Position numbers and translations under genes: made by a program. Below, piece after piece: positions 46,157-55,800 of a stretch of 64,000 nt of DNA. Location of the stretch: the NCBI RefSeq assembly GCF_020164585.1, contig NZ_JAIQZF010000009.1, positions 1-64,000 on the forward strand, read 5' to 3'. Numbering within the stretch: the first letter of the stretch is position 1; the number at the start of each line of letters is the position of its first letter. Below the pieces are notes generated by a model. It saw only the letters and a list, made by a program, of their open reading frames with translations. It searched no databases and was not told the DNA's origin. The stretch comes from Psychroflexus curvus (lineage in GTDB: Bacteria > Bacteroidota > Bacteroidia > Flavobacteriales > Flavobacteriaceae).

Positions 46157-46342
46157 ATGATCAATAGAATTGTACGTGGTGTTGCCGGAAGTTTTGTAAT
46201 CATCAGCCTGTTGCTGGCGGTATATGTAAATATCAACTGGTTGTGGTTTACTGCCTTCGTAGGCGTAAATTTGTTACAGTCCTCCCTAACAAAATGGTGT
46301 TTGCTGGAAAATATACTCAAGAAAATAGGTGTTAAAAAATAA
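46157..46342 (+). CDS. DUF2892-family small membrane protein
   Basis: 61 aa, two transmembrane helices. NRIVRGVAGSFVIISLLLAVYVN ... FTAFVGVNLLQSSLTKWCLLENIL matches the YgaP-type DUF2892 membrane domain with its conserved Cys, often linked to rhodanese proteins. No rhodanese domain is attached here. Confidence 0.85.
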   Translation: MINRIVRGVAGSFVIISLLLAVYVNINWLWFTAFVGVNLLQSSLTKWCLLENILKKIGVKK

Positions 46343-46704
46343 GTTGAAGCGAGGCTAAAGTTACTCCTTCACCCTCCAATTATTCTATTGCTACTAAGTG
46401 TTTATTTTCTCTCTTTTAAAAAAGCACAGACACACCTTTTACTCTTTTGGTTAAAATTTTCATTGTTTTCCATTTTAGGGCCTTTTTAAGGTTAACAGAT
46501 AAAAATAAGGTTAATTTTGACTTTCTTGATTGGCTATTTTTGCCCTATTTTTCTATTCTATTCCTGATCAGAGAGTATTTTAAAAACCAAAAGCTCAGTG
46601 TTTTTGGTGCTTTTTTCATTTTCAATTAAACCATCGAGCCTTTTTTTTGTCTTAGTTGAAATCGCAATTGATAAGTCTCAATTGTTTTAAAACTATAACT
46701 CGAT
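46343..46704. other. Gene-free stretch upstream of the metalloprotease gene
   Basis: 360 bp. A 60-codon frame at 46447-46629 (TTG start, hydrophobic, no recognised domain) is present but not convincing. Nothing else was seen. Confidence 0.35.
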
Positions 46705-49194
46705 ATGTTCAAAAAATTACTTTACTACACGTTCGTAGCAGGGATGGTAGTTTCGATGTCATCATGTTCCATTTTTCAAGGGAAAAATGATGAAAAATCG
46801 ACTGCTCAATCCTCTAAAAAGGCATCCAAAAAAGGAATAAAACCTTACAGTAAAATTATAACCAACAAAGCCAAGTCAGATGAAGGTTTATTCAAGGTAC
46901 ATAAAGTAGAAGAGGATTATTTCTTCGAAATTCCAGATTCGCTTTTCAATAGAGAAATGTTGATGGTGACTCGTATTGCTCAAACAGCTCAAGGCTTAGG
47001 TTTTGGCGGAGGAAAACAAAACGAACAAGTTTTACGCTGGCAAAAAAGAGGCGATAAAGTTTACCTGAGAGTCGTTTCTTATGATATTACCGCAGCCGAT
47101 TCTTTACCAATAAGTCAGGCAGTTGTCAATTCTAACTTTGAGCCAATTCTTTATTCTTTTGACGTTAAAGCTTATAAAAAAGACTCGATCAACAACAATA
47201 CAGTTATTGATGTTACAGATTTATTTCAAAAGGATGTTGAGGCTATTGGCCTTCAGGGTAGAAGAAGAAAATCTTACAAAATTTCACGTCTAGATGACAG
47301 CCGGTCTTATATCGACACTATTCGAAGTTACCCAGAAAACATTGAAATAAGACACGTCAAAACCTATAATGCTGGAAATCCACCCTCTAATTCTAGCACA
47401 GGTTCTGTTTCTCTAAAGTTTAGTAACTCCATGGTGCTTTTACCTAAAGTACCGATGAGAAGACGTTATTTCGATCAACGTGTAGGCTGGTTTACAAGCA
47501 ATCAAACCGATTATGGTCTGGATAATCAAAAATCGGAAACCATCACTTATTTGGACAGATACCGTCTTGAAGTTAAAGACGAAGATATCGAGAAATTCAA
47601 AAATGGTGAATTGGTAGAGCCTAAAGAGCCGATCATTTATTACATCGACAGAGCAACTCCAAAAAAATGGAGAACATACATCAAGCAGGGTATCGAAGAC
47701 TGGCAGGTAGCTTTTGAAGCGGCTGGTTTTAAGAACGCCATTTTAGCTATGGATCCTCCAACAAAGGAAGAAGATCCAGACTGGAGTCCGGAAGATGTAA
47801 GATATTCTGTAGTGAGGTATTTGGCTTCTCCAATTCCAAACGCTAACGGCCCTCACGTGAGTGATCCGCGTTCTGGAGAAATTTTAGAATCGGATATCAA
47901 CTGGTACCACAACGTGATGACCTTATTGCGTAACTGGTACTTTGTGCAGACTGCAGCTATCAACCCAGATGCAAGAGGTGTAGAGTTTAAGGATGAGGTG
48001 ATGGGACGATTAATTCGTTTTGTATCTTCTCACGAAGTTGGACACACCCTTGGTTTACCTCATAATATGGGGAGTAGTGTGGCCTATGATGTAGAAGATT
48101 TAAGAGATCCGGAATTTACCAAAGAATACGGTACAGCTCCATCTATCATGGACTATGCGCGATTCAATTATATCGCACAACCTGGAGATGGTGACGTGTC
48201 ATTGATGCCAAACGTTGGACCCTACGATAAATATTCTATCGCTTGGGGTTACAGACCTATTTTGGACAAAACTCCAGAAGAAGAGAAGCAAATTCTTGAC
48301 GAATGGATTCTTGAAAAAGCTGGAAATCCTATTTATAGATTTGGAAAACAGCAATCTGGAGGTGTCATCGATCCCAGCTCTCAAACCGAAGATCTTGGAG
48401 ACGACTCTATGGAAGCAAGCGCTTATGGAATTGCTAACCTCAAAAGAATTGTTCCCAACTTGATTGAGTGGACTGCAGAGGATGGTAAGAATTATGAGGA
48501 TCTTGAAGACTTGTATAACCAGGTTTACGGACAGTATAACAGATACATGGGACATGTCGCTGCCAATATTGGAGGGGTTTATGAAATCTATAAAACTTAT
48601 AATCAAGAGGGTGCGGTTTACACACATGCTCCCAGAGATAAGCAGGTAAGAGCAATGGAATTTCTTCAAGCTGAGCTTTTTGACACCCCGGAATGGTTGA
48701 TAGATCAGGATATTTTCAACAAAATCCAATTTGATGGGTATTTAGAGAAAATTAAGTCTTACCAGGAAAGAGCTTTAAATAATGTATTGGATTTTGGCCG
48801 ATTTGCCCGAATGATGGAAAACGAAGAGCTTAATGAAGATGCTTATACCATTGTTGAAATGATGGAAGATCTTAGAGCTGGCCTTTTCAGTGAATTAAGA
48901 ACTGGTTCAGAAATAAGCAGAAGCAGAAGAAATCTTCAGAGAGTTTATATTTCCAGAATGCAGCATTTAATGACAGAAAAACAATCTAGTATCCCCGCTC
49001 GATACAGAAGCTACATCAGCAGAAGTAATATCGATGTTGAAACAAGTGATATTAGACCGCTTGTAAGAGCAGAATTGAATATCCTGCAAGCAGATATGAG
49101 AAGAGCAATCAACAGAACAAGAGATACCATGACCAGGTATCATCTTGAAGATAGCGTGGAAAGAATTGCAAAAATTCTTAATCCTGACGCCTAA
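46705..49194 (+). CDS. Zinc-dependent metalloprotease lipoprotein (DUF5117/DUF4953 family)
   Basis: 829 aa. Lipobox SMSSC (Cys21 region), then a domain with IPDSLFNREMLMVTRIAQTA and the catalytic core HEVGHTLGLPH at 443-453 (HEXXHxxGxxH, metzincin type). SIMDYARFNYIAQPGDG follows and includes the Met-turn region. It should act in the envelope or outside the cell. Known members are large flavobacterial proteases of unknown substrate. A strong terminator lies 25 bp downstream. Confidence 0.9.
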   Translation: MFKKLLYYTFVAGMVVSMSSCSIFQGKNDEKSTAQSSKKASKKGIKPYSKIITNKAKSDEGLFKVHKVEEDYFFEIPDSLFNREMLMVTRIAQTAQGLGFGGGKQNEQVLRWQKRGDKVYLRVVSYDITAADSLPISQAVVNSNFEPILYSFDVKAYKKDSINNNTVIDVTDLFQKDVEAIGLQGRRRKSYKISRLDDSRSYIDTIRSYPENIEIRHVKTYNAGNPPSNSSTGSVSLKFSNSMVLLPKVPMRRRYFDQRVGWFTSNQTDYGLDNQKSETITYLDRYRLEVKDEDIEKFKNGELVEPKEPIIYYIDRATPKKWRTYIKQGIEDWQVAFEAAGFKNAILAMDPPTKEEDPDWSPEDVRYSVVRYLASPIPNANGPHVSDPRSGEILESDINWYHNVMTLLRNWYFVQTAAINPDARGVEFKDEVMGRLIRFVSSHEVGHTLGLPHNMGSSVAYDVEDLRDPEFTKEYGTAPSIMDYARFNYIAQPGDGDVSLMPNVGPYDKYSIAWGYRPILDKTPEEEKQILDEWILEKAGNPIYRFGKQQSGGVIDPSSQTEDLGDDSMEASAYGIANLKRIVPNLIEWTAEDGKNYEDLEDLYNQVYGQYNRYMGHVAANIGGVYEIYKTYNQEGAVYTHAPRDKQVRAMEFLQAELFDTPEWLIDQDIFNKIQFDGYLEKIKSYQERALNNVLDFGRFARMMENEELNEDAYTIVEMMEDLRAGLFSELRTGSEISRSRRNLQRVYISRMQHLMTEKQSSIPARYRSYISRSNIDVETSDIRPLVRAELNILQADMRRAINRTRDTMTRYHLEDSVERIAKILNPDA

Positions 49195-49218
49195 TTTTCA
49201 AATGAGTTCATTTTTACT

Positions 49219-49250
49219 AAAGCCATCCGCCTGAGGCGGATGGCTTTTTT
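49219..49250 (+). terminator. Strong terminator after the metalloprotease gene
   Basis: 13-bp perfect stem AAAGCCATCCGCC (49219-49231) / GGCGGATGGCTTT (49235-49247), 3-nt loop, T tail. Confidence 0.9.
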
Positions 49251-49283
49251 ATTTTTGATTGACTTACTTTTATAAAAAAAAAT

Positions 49284-49925
49284 ATGAAATATATATTCAT
49301 TATCTTTCTTAACATAAGCCTTTGGGCTTGCCAAACTCCTGAGGATAAGGAAGACAAAAAGCAAACCTCAGAAATTGAAGCTGAAGTTGATGCTGTATCC
49401 ATATCGAAAGAAAATATCAATAAAGAGTTTTGGAACAGACTCTCCCGGTTAAAAGGGAAATCGTTTCAAGGCGAAGTGATAGAAGCTCCGGCAGGTGATG
49501 ATTTTAGAGGGAAAAAACTAGTCATGCATGTATTGGATGTCAAAAAAGACACGATTTATATTCCGTTCAATGTAGGAGAAAACAGGTCCAGAACTTGGAT
49601 ATTGACTAAGACTAAAGCCGGTATTCAATTGAAACACGACCACCGTAAAGAAGACGGAAGCGAAGATGAATTAACTATGTATGGTGGTACGACACCCAAT
49701 ACAGGACTTGAAGGGATAGCGATGTTTCCCGCAGATCAGGAAACGGTGGATTTATTACCTGGAACAGCCACCAACCTGTGGTGGATTACAGTTGATGATA
49801 AGCTATTCACTTATAATTTAAGAAGAATTGGTTCGCCTGTAAAATTTTCAATTGGGTTTGATCTAGAATCCCCTATTGACACTCCAAAACCTTCTTGGGG
49901 TTGGGAAGGCTATGTTGAGGAGTAG
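49284..49925 (+). CDS. Hypothetical lipoprotein
   Basis: 213 aa. Signal with NISLWAC lipobox (Cys16), an acidic linker, then a domain beginning EFWNRLSRLKGKSFQGEVIE and ending in IGFDLESPIDTPKPSWGWEG. Predominantly beta. No family name recognised. Transcribed alone between two terminators. Confidence 0.75.
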   Translation: MKYIFIIFLNISLWACQTPEDKEDKKQTSEIEAEVDAVSISKENINKEFWNRLSRLKGKSFQGEVIEAPAGDDFRGKKLVMHVLDVKKDTIYIPFNVGENRSRTWILTKTKAGIQLKHDHRKEDGSEDELTMYGGTTPNTGLEGIAMFPADQETVDLLPGTATNLWWITVDDKLFTYNLRRIGSPVKFSIGFDLESPIDTPKPSWGWEGYVEE

Positions 49926-49991
49926 GAGTAATTTTTCCTGACTATCTTTTTCAGAGACAATAGGCATCGTCTCATCCAGAGTTCATGTATC

Positions 49992-50025
49992 AAAAAACCC
50001 CTTTTTGGAATATCCGAAAAGGGGT
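49992..50025 (-). terminator. Terminator for the arginine-rich protein gene
   Basis: Stem ACCCCTTTT (49997-50005) and AAAAGGGGT (50017-50025), with a T6 run on the minus strand. It may also act on the converging lipoprotein gene. Confidence 0.75.
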
Positions 50026-50038
50026 AAATAAACAAAAT

Positions 50039-51226
50039 TTAAAATCTGGCTCTATTGGTTTCTCGACCTCGTGGACTTAGAATTCCTCTGGATCTTGAAC
50101 TCCTCTCTGCTTTGTAGGCATTTCTGTTATTTGACGAACGCTTAGGTTGAACCAAATGTCTCTTGCTCTCCTTCTTATTCATCTTAGTATTTCTATGGAT
50201 TGATCTTCCAGAAACCTCATTTGTTTTTCTGCTGTTGATTCTAGCCTGTTCAGTTCTTCTGGAGTTCTGAGAAATACCTCTACTATTTGTATTTCTATCC
50301 GTTCGACTGGAAATCTGATTTCTCCTGTTAGTATGATGTATTCTCCTAGCTGTTTTATTTACTCTTAAAGTAAGATCTCTGCGACTTCTAACCTTTTCTT
50401 CAGCAATGGATCTGGATTCACTTCTGGTAGAGCTGCTACTATTCGATATTCTGGAATTTCGCGTTTTCTGGTCTCCCTTATGGCGTCTTTGTACATTTGA
50501 CTTTATACTTCTTTCCCTGTTATTTCTTGGGGTCTGCACATACCTTTGAGCCCTGCTTGTATTGCTTTTTGCTCTATAGTTAGACGGCTGTCTGTTATAA
50601 GCAAAATGACGGCTATTGTTGGCATAAGGTCTGTAGTAGGTATGTCTTACAGACCTGTAGGATTGTCTGTAGGGGTGAGGACTCACTAAACAAAATTGCG
50701 CTGCAGGTACTGCATAATACCTGTGCCAGGGTCTCCACACATATCTCCTGTTCGAATGATTTATAAATCCACTCTGTCTCCAATATGCATTGTTTCTATA
50801 AAAGAGTTGTAAACCTCCAATTCTACTTACCAAGCCGTAGGTATTGTAGTCGATTAGAATATTTCCTATTTGATGTATACGCCCGTAATAGTCGTAGAAG
50901 ACAGGCGTATTTTGTATCTGTATAATAGCCCCATAATCGTCATACTGTATGTAAGGATTATAATTATAACCAGAATTGAAACTAAAATTTACATTCGCGA
51001 TGTTAAATCCAACAGATACATTTGGGCCGTAACCGGGGATAAAAAAATCAAACTGGCCATCTTGAAAGACAGAAAATTCTATTCCATTTTCCATAAAAAT
51101 AAAGGGCTGGTTTTGACTGTAGTTCCAATTATTGGACCTTGAGTCATTTTCATAACCTGAATGATTTGCCCAAACAGATGTACTGAAAAAAACAAAGCCT
51201 GCGAGTAAAAAAATAAATCGTTTCAT
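50039..51226 (-). CDS. Exported protein with long arginine/serine-rich tail
   Basis: 395 aa from the ATG at 51226 (MKRFIFLLAGFVFF); an in-frame start 9 codons upstream leaves the signal peptide less well placed. Signal peptide cleaves after VWA. Residues about 20-170 contain Asn/Tyr/Phe-rich strands (GYNYNPYIQYDDYGAIIQI...). From about 180 to the end the sequence is a basic low-complexity tail with many NSRR, RNSR and SSRSRG motifs, no clear structure. No homologous family recognised. Possible nucleic-acid, sulfated-polysaccharide or cell-surface binding is speculative. Confidence 0.75.
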   Translation of the reverse strand: MKRFIFLLAGFVFFSTSVWANHSGYENDSRSNNWNYSQNQPFIFMENGIEFSVFQDGQFDFFIPGYGPNVSVGFNIANVNFSFNSGYNYNPYIQYDDYGAIIQIQNTPVFYDYYGRIHQIGNILIDYNTYGLVSRIGGLQLFYRNNAYWRQSGFINHSNRRYVWRPWHRYYAVPAAQFCLVSPHPYRQSYRSVRHTYYRPYANNSRHFAYNRQPSNYRAKSNTSRAQRYVQTPRNNRERSIKSNVQRRHKGDQKTRNSRISNSSSSTRSESRSIAEEKVRSRRDLTLRVNKTARRIHHTNRRNQISSRTDRNTNSRGISQNSRRTEQARINSRKTNEVSGRSIHRNTKMNKKESKRHLVQPKRSSNNRNAYKAERSSRSRGILSPRGRETNRARF

Positions 51227-51470
51227 GGCACTGGGTTTTAATGTTACATACACCTAAAACCAAAGTTTATGCCACGAATTGTAAAGTATTGATAATCAGT
51301 GATATGTTTTAAGTTAGAATTAAAGGTTTAAAAATAGCAGGAAACATCTCAACTATACTAGGAAGTAAAAAGGGTTTGATACCTCCAATGCCGGTGGAGA
51401 AGTCTGCGCCCTTCAATTTTTAAGAATGTTGAGCAAAAAAACGCTTAGTTTTTCAAGTGGTTTAAAGTAA

Positions 51471-51738
51471 GTCGGGGTGGCAGCTCCGAGGCTTCGGAAG
51501 AACCTTCGTCTTCCATGTATATGTTGAAATTACTTTGAGTTAACGATTGAAGTAAGCTAAGTTTTAGATTCAGGATGACCTCCCTTTGGTCGGTGATCCT
51601 GAATATAGGGGTGTTGCTCAAGATTATCCAATCCAGGCTATCGCCTATTAGACCTTTTTCGTTTTAAAGTCGACTTTGAGTAAACTCAAGCCACCTTAAA
51701 ACAAAAAAGCCCTACACGTTTGTGTAAGGCTTGGATTT
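51471..51738 (-). repeat. tRNA-Pro 3'-end fragment unit A
   Basis: Starts with GTCGGGGTGGCAG (the tRNA-Pro 3' end, plus-strand view) at 51471-51483, followed by a CTCCGAGGCTTCGGAAG palindrome. A second hairpin block at 51570-51650 (CAGGATGACCTCCCTTTGG...CAATCCAGGCTATCGCCT) matches the blocks in units B and C but lacks its own tRNA piece. It ends with a hairpin AAGCCCTACAC.../...GTGTAAGGCTT. Confidence 0.7.
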
Positions 51739-51920
51739 GTCGGGGTGGCAGGATTACCTCCCTTTTGGTCGGTGATCCTGATTATAGGGGTGTTGCTCAA
51801 GATTATCCAATCCAGGCTATCGCCTGTATGTCTTTTTTGTCTTTATCACTTTCAAATCCTTTGGATTTGATGCTCTAAAACAAAAAATCCAACCACAACT
51901 TGTGTGATTGGATTTTCTTG
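51739..51920 (-). repeat. tRNA-Pro 3'-end fragment unit B
   Basis: 182 bp: GTCGGGGTGGCAGG, then the hairpin AGGATTACC...GGTGATCCT, a shared block ATTATAGGGGTGTTGCTCAA, an AT-rich spacer and a terminator-like hairpin AAAATCCAA.../...TTGGATTTT. Confidence 0.75.
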
Positions 51921-52100
51921 GTCGGGGTGGCAGGATTACCTCCCTTTGGTCGGTGATCCTGATTATAGGGTTGTTGCTCAGGAAAAGCCAGCACCTATCG
52001 GTGCTCATACCTTTTTAATTTATTTTATTTATGAAAGTTACCACTTTCAACATGTCATAAATAAAAAAGCCAGTAATCAAAAGATTACTGGCTTTTCTTG
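51921..52100 (-). repeat. tRNA-Pro 3'-end fragment unit C
   Basis: 180 bp, same order as unit B: tRNA-Pro 3' end, AGGATTACC...GGTGATCCT hairpin, ATTATAGGGTTGTTGCTCA block, spacer, and the hairpin AAAAGCCAGTAATC.../...GATTACTGGCTTTT. The last hairpin is the terminator of the intact tRNA-Pro. Confidence 0.75.
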
Positions 52101-52101
52101 G

Positions 52102-52176
52102 TCGGGGTGGCAGGATTCGAACCTGCGACCTCCTGCTCCCAAAGCAGGCGCGATGACCGGGCTACGCTACACCCCG
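52102..52176 (-). tRNA. tRNA-Pro (anticodon TGG)
   Basis: Minus-strand cloverleaf: acceptor CGGGGTG/CACCCCG, anticodon stem CCTGC/GCAGG around TTTGGGA (anticodon TGG), T arm GCAGG TTCGAAT CCTGC, discriminator A. CCA not encoded. Its 3' end is repeated in the three units directly downstream (51471, 51739, 51921). Confidence 0.92.
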
Positions 52177-52337
52177 AGTGGTGTGTTTATTAATTTTAAT
52201 CAAGCAAAATCAAGTTTTAAACTTGAAACCAGTTCAGTGTCATTGATGTCGCTTTTGATGCGATACAACACTCTAAATGGCCTGTGCTGATTGAATTTTA
52301 TAGGTTTAGATGGGTCTCGCTTCATCTAATATATCAG

Positions 52338-52421
52338 CGGAGAGACAGGGACTCGAACCCTGGCGACGTTTGACCGTCGACAGATTAGCAATCTGCTGCA
52401 TTACCACTCTGCCACCTCTCC
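52338..52421 (-). tRNA. tRNA-Ser (anticodon GCT)
   Basis: Minus-strand cloverleaf with acceptor GGAGAGG/TCTCTCC (one G-T pair), anticodon stem GCAGA/TCTGT around TTGCTAA (anticodon GCT), and a long variable arm (CGACGGTCAAACGTCG) as expected for class II tRNAs. T arm CAGGG TTCGAGT CCCTG. Confidence 0.92.
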
Positions 52422-52523
52422 AATGTTGTTAAGAACTTGCGCTTTTAAGCGGTTGCAAATATAAGTCCATTTTTGATTTTGACAAAGTTAAAGCAAATTA
52501 TTTTCAAGTTTCTTTAAAGTAAC

Positions 52524-52820
52524 TTAGGAATTATCTTCCAGAAGTATGATAAGGTCATTAGCTTCCAGCTTTCCGCTTTGTCTCCACACCATTTCACCAG
52601 CTTTGTAAAGCATGTAAGTCGGAAGTTTTTTGACCTTCAAAGCCTCAACTAACTGGGCATTCTTTTCTGCATCAATTTTTATAAGCTTGGCTCTGTCTCC
52701 CACAGCTGCACTTACATCTTTAAGCTGATCGTGAATATTTTCACAATCCTCGCTCCACTCTGCAAAGAAATTGAGCAAAATCGGTTTTTGCTCATCAATG
52801 AGTTCACCAAATTTGGTCAT
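52524..52820 (-). CDS. Thioredoxin-fold protein lacking the CxxC pair
   Basis: 98 aa with the thioredoxin fold: ILLNFFAEWSEDCENIHDQLKDV, KLIKIDAEKNAQLVEALKVKKLPTYMLYKAG with the cis-Pro. The active site reads WSEDC instead of WCGPC, so the first (nucleophilic) Cys is Ser and only one Cys remains. It could act through a single thiol or as a binding protein. No signal peptide, so cytoplasmic. It lies 53 bp downstream of the RND transporter gene. Confidence 0.85.
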   Translation of the reverse strand: MTKFGELIDEQKPILLNFFAEWSEDCENIHDQLKDVSAAVGDRAKLIKIDAEKNAQLVEALKVKKLPTYMLYKAGEMVWRQSGKLEANDLIILLEDNS

Positions 52821-52873
52821 CTGTTATTGAATTTATCTAAAATTAATCCAAAATATGTCATTTACCAAATATT

Positions 52874-55800
52874 TTATGAAGTAGCACTTGCCGGTTCGGC
52901 TTGTTTTCTAAACTTTAATTTAGCACGAGTCACCAAATAGAACATAACTGGAACAATAATTAAGGTTAAGAAGGTCGCGAAAATTAACCCAAAGATAACA
53001 GTCCATGCCAGTGGCCCCCAGAAGATGACATTGTCTCCCCCTATATAAATGTCGGGCGCATAGTTTATGAAAAGTTCGAAAAAATCAACATTTAATCCAA
53101 CGGCCAACGGAATCAAACCCAAAACGGTTGTTATTGCTGTAAGTAGAACCGGGCGCAAACGAGATTTTCCCCCAGCAACAATTTCTTCAAAATACTGATG
53201 TTTAGTCAGCATCTTGTCATCTTCTATGTCCAGTTTTTCTTTTCTGCGATCGATTAAAATCTGGGTATAATCTACAAGCACAATAGCGTTATTAACCACA
53301 ATTCCTGCCAAAGATATAATCCCCATCATCGTCATGATGATTACAAAATCCATTTGAAAAATACTCAAACCAAAAAAGACGCCCCCCAAACTTAAGACCA
53401 CGGCCATTAAAATGATGATAGGCTTTGAAATAGAATTGAACTGAGCTACAAGTATTAACAGGATTCCCCCAACAGCAAGTAAAAGGGCTTTGATTAAGAA
53501 GTTTAAATTTTCTTCCTGTTTTTCCTGTTCCCCCGTAAATTTATAACCGATACTTTCTTCCAAATCAAAATATTTCAGCTCCTGTTGCAGCTGACCTACG
53601 ATTTCATTGCCGTTGTAACCGCCAAGTACGTTGGAATATATGGTGATCACACGCTTCAGGTCTTTTCTTTTGATAGCAGAAAATGTTGATGCTGGTTTGG
53701 TTTCTACTAATGCTGAAATAGGCACTTGGATAATCTGGCCTTTGGTGTTTCTAAAGGTGACGGGCTGATTGAAAATGGCATTTTCATCATACCTCAATTC
53801 TTCATTAAATCTAACATTGATTTGATAGTCTTCCTCATTGGCTTTATAGGTTGAAGCCTCTTCTCCAAACACAGACCTTCTGATGACCTGTCCTACCTGA
53901 GCAGAAGAAACACCTAGTTTTCCAGCTTTTGCTTTATCTACCAGCACGTCCAATTCTGGCTTGGATTTGTTGACGTCTATTTTCAATTCTTCAATGCCTT
54001 CTATTCCTGTTTCGTTGATGAATTCACTCATGCGCTTAGCTTCTGCCAGCATAAGATTGTAGTCTTCACCTTTTAGTTCTATATTGATAGGGTATCCTGA
54101 AGGTGGCCCAGCCTGGTCTTTTTCTACAATAATGGAAACTCCGGGAAACCCTTTGACGGCATTACGAACCTCCTTCAACACCTTGCTGCTTTTTACATTC
54201 CTCCTCAGTTTAAATTCTCGCATAGATAAAGTGACCTTACCTCGATTGGGCATATCATTGACCTGACCAGCGCTGTTCATTGGGTTTCCAGCGCCTTTAC
54301 CTACCTGAGAAATGGCAGATTCTACCATGAAGTTGTACCCATCTTCATCCTCGTATTTTTTTATGACTTCAAAAATGCGCTGTTCCACCTTTTTGGTCAG
54401 GGCATTGGTTTTGTGAATATTAGTGCCCTCCGGATATTCTATATAGGCCATGATTTGATTGGGCTGATTTTCGGGAAAGAACAAGACTTTAGGTTGAACT
54501 ATAGACACCACAACAAATGATAAGGCCAAAATTCCTAGAGTTCCGAAGAAGAACAGATACGCATTCCTCTTATGAAGGGCGTATTTTAAGGACTTCTCGT
54601 AGAAATTTTCTAACCTCTTAAGCGATCTGAATTGAAAAAAGTAAATGGCTTTCAGGAGAAACAGCTTATAAACCCAAAGCAAAATCGACGCTAAAATAGC
54701 CAGGTTCCCCACACCTCTTAAAACTCCAATATCGAGAATAAATCCAGCGACCAGTGATGAAATACCTACAATAAGTAAAATCAGGCTCCAGCGAATCACC
54801 TGTTTGTCCTTTAGTTTCTTTTCTTCAACTTTCATAAATTTAGAAGTCAACATGGCGTTGATAATCAAAGCAACAAAAAGAGAAGAACCTAAAACCACAG
54901 ATAAGGTAATGGGGAAATAAATCATAAACTTACCAATGGTTCCTGGCCACAATCCCAGAGGGAAAAAAGCCGCTAAAGTGGTTGCTGTAGAAGCGATAAT
55001 GGGCCAGGCGATTTCTCCAATACCCTGCTTTGCAGCTGCCGTTCTGCTCATGCCCTGATCCATCAGGGAATATACGTTTTCTACCACCACAATACCATTA
55101 TCTACCAGCATGCCGAGTCCCATCACCAATCCAAAAAGTACCATGGTGTTTAGTGTAAACCCTAGACTGGAAAGAATAATGAGTGACAATAACATAGACA
55201 TAGGAATGGCAACCCCTACAAACAGGGCGTTTCTAAGTCCCAGAAAGAACATCAATACGATAATAACAAGAAGAACACCGAAGATAATATTGTTGACTAA
55301 GTCATTGACCTGGTTCTCCGTTTTGATGGATTGATCGTTGGAAAGACCTATATTCAAAGTATCTGGATAGTAGGATTTTCTTTCCTTTTCCACAATAGTT
55401 TTGATTTCTTCAACCGCTTCAATCATGTTTTTCCCCGCTCTTTTTTTGATGTCGAGCATGACTACGGGGTCCCCATAATCCCTGGCGAAGGTGGTAGGGT
55501 CTTTGGTGTGGAAATTTATATCTGCTACATCTTTTAGATAGATTTCGCCCCCGTCGTTTTTGATGACGATGTTGTTGAGTTCATCTGGAGACTCAATTTC
55601 CCCTAAAACCCTTATCGTTTTTTCAATGCCCTTAGACACGATACTTCCGCCAGAGATATTTTTATTTTCATTTCTGATGGCTGTTATAATATCATTGAAA
55701 CTTACCTGCATGGCAGACATCTTGTAAATGTCTACGGCTACCTCGACTTCCTTATCATCTATTCCTCGTATTTTAGCTTCTTTAATTTGAGGCAGAAGTT

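Noticed and set aside
46447-46629. 60-codon hydrophobic frame with TTG start
   Set aside because: No recognised motif, poor start and low-complexity composition; could be a small membrane protein but not supportable.
51361-52101. CRISPR array
   Set aside because: Repeats are about 180 bp apart, unequal in length, derived from a tRNA, and no cas genes are present.
51817-52290. Two overlapping small open frames across the tRNA-Pro repeat array
   Set aside because: They run through tRNA sequence and repeat hairpins; open only because the repeat is open.
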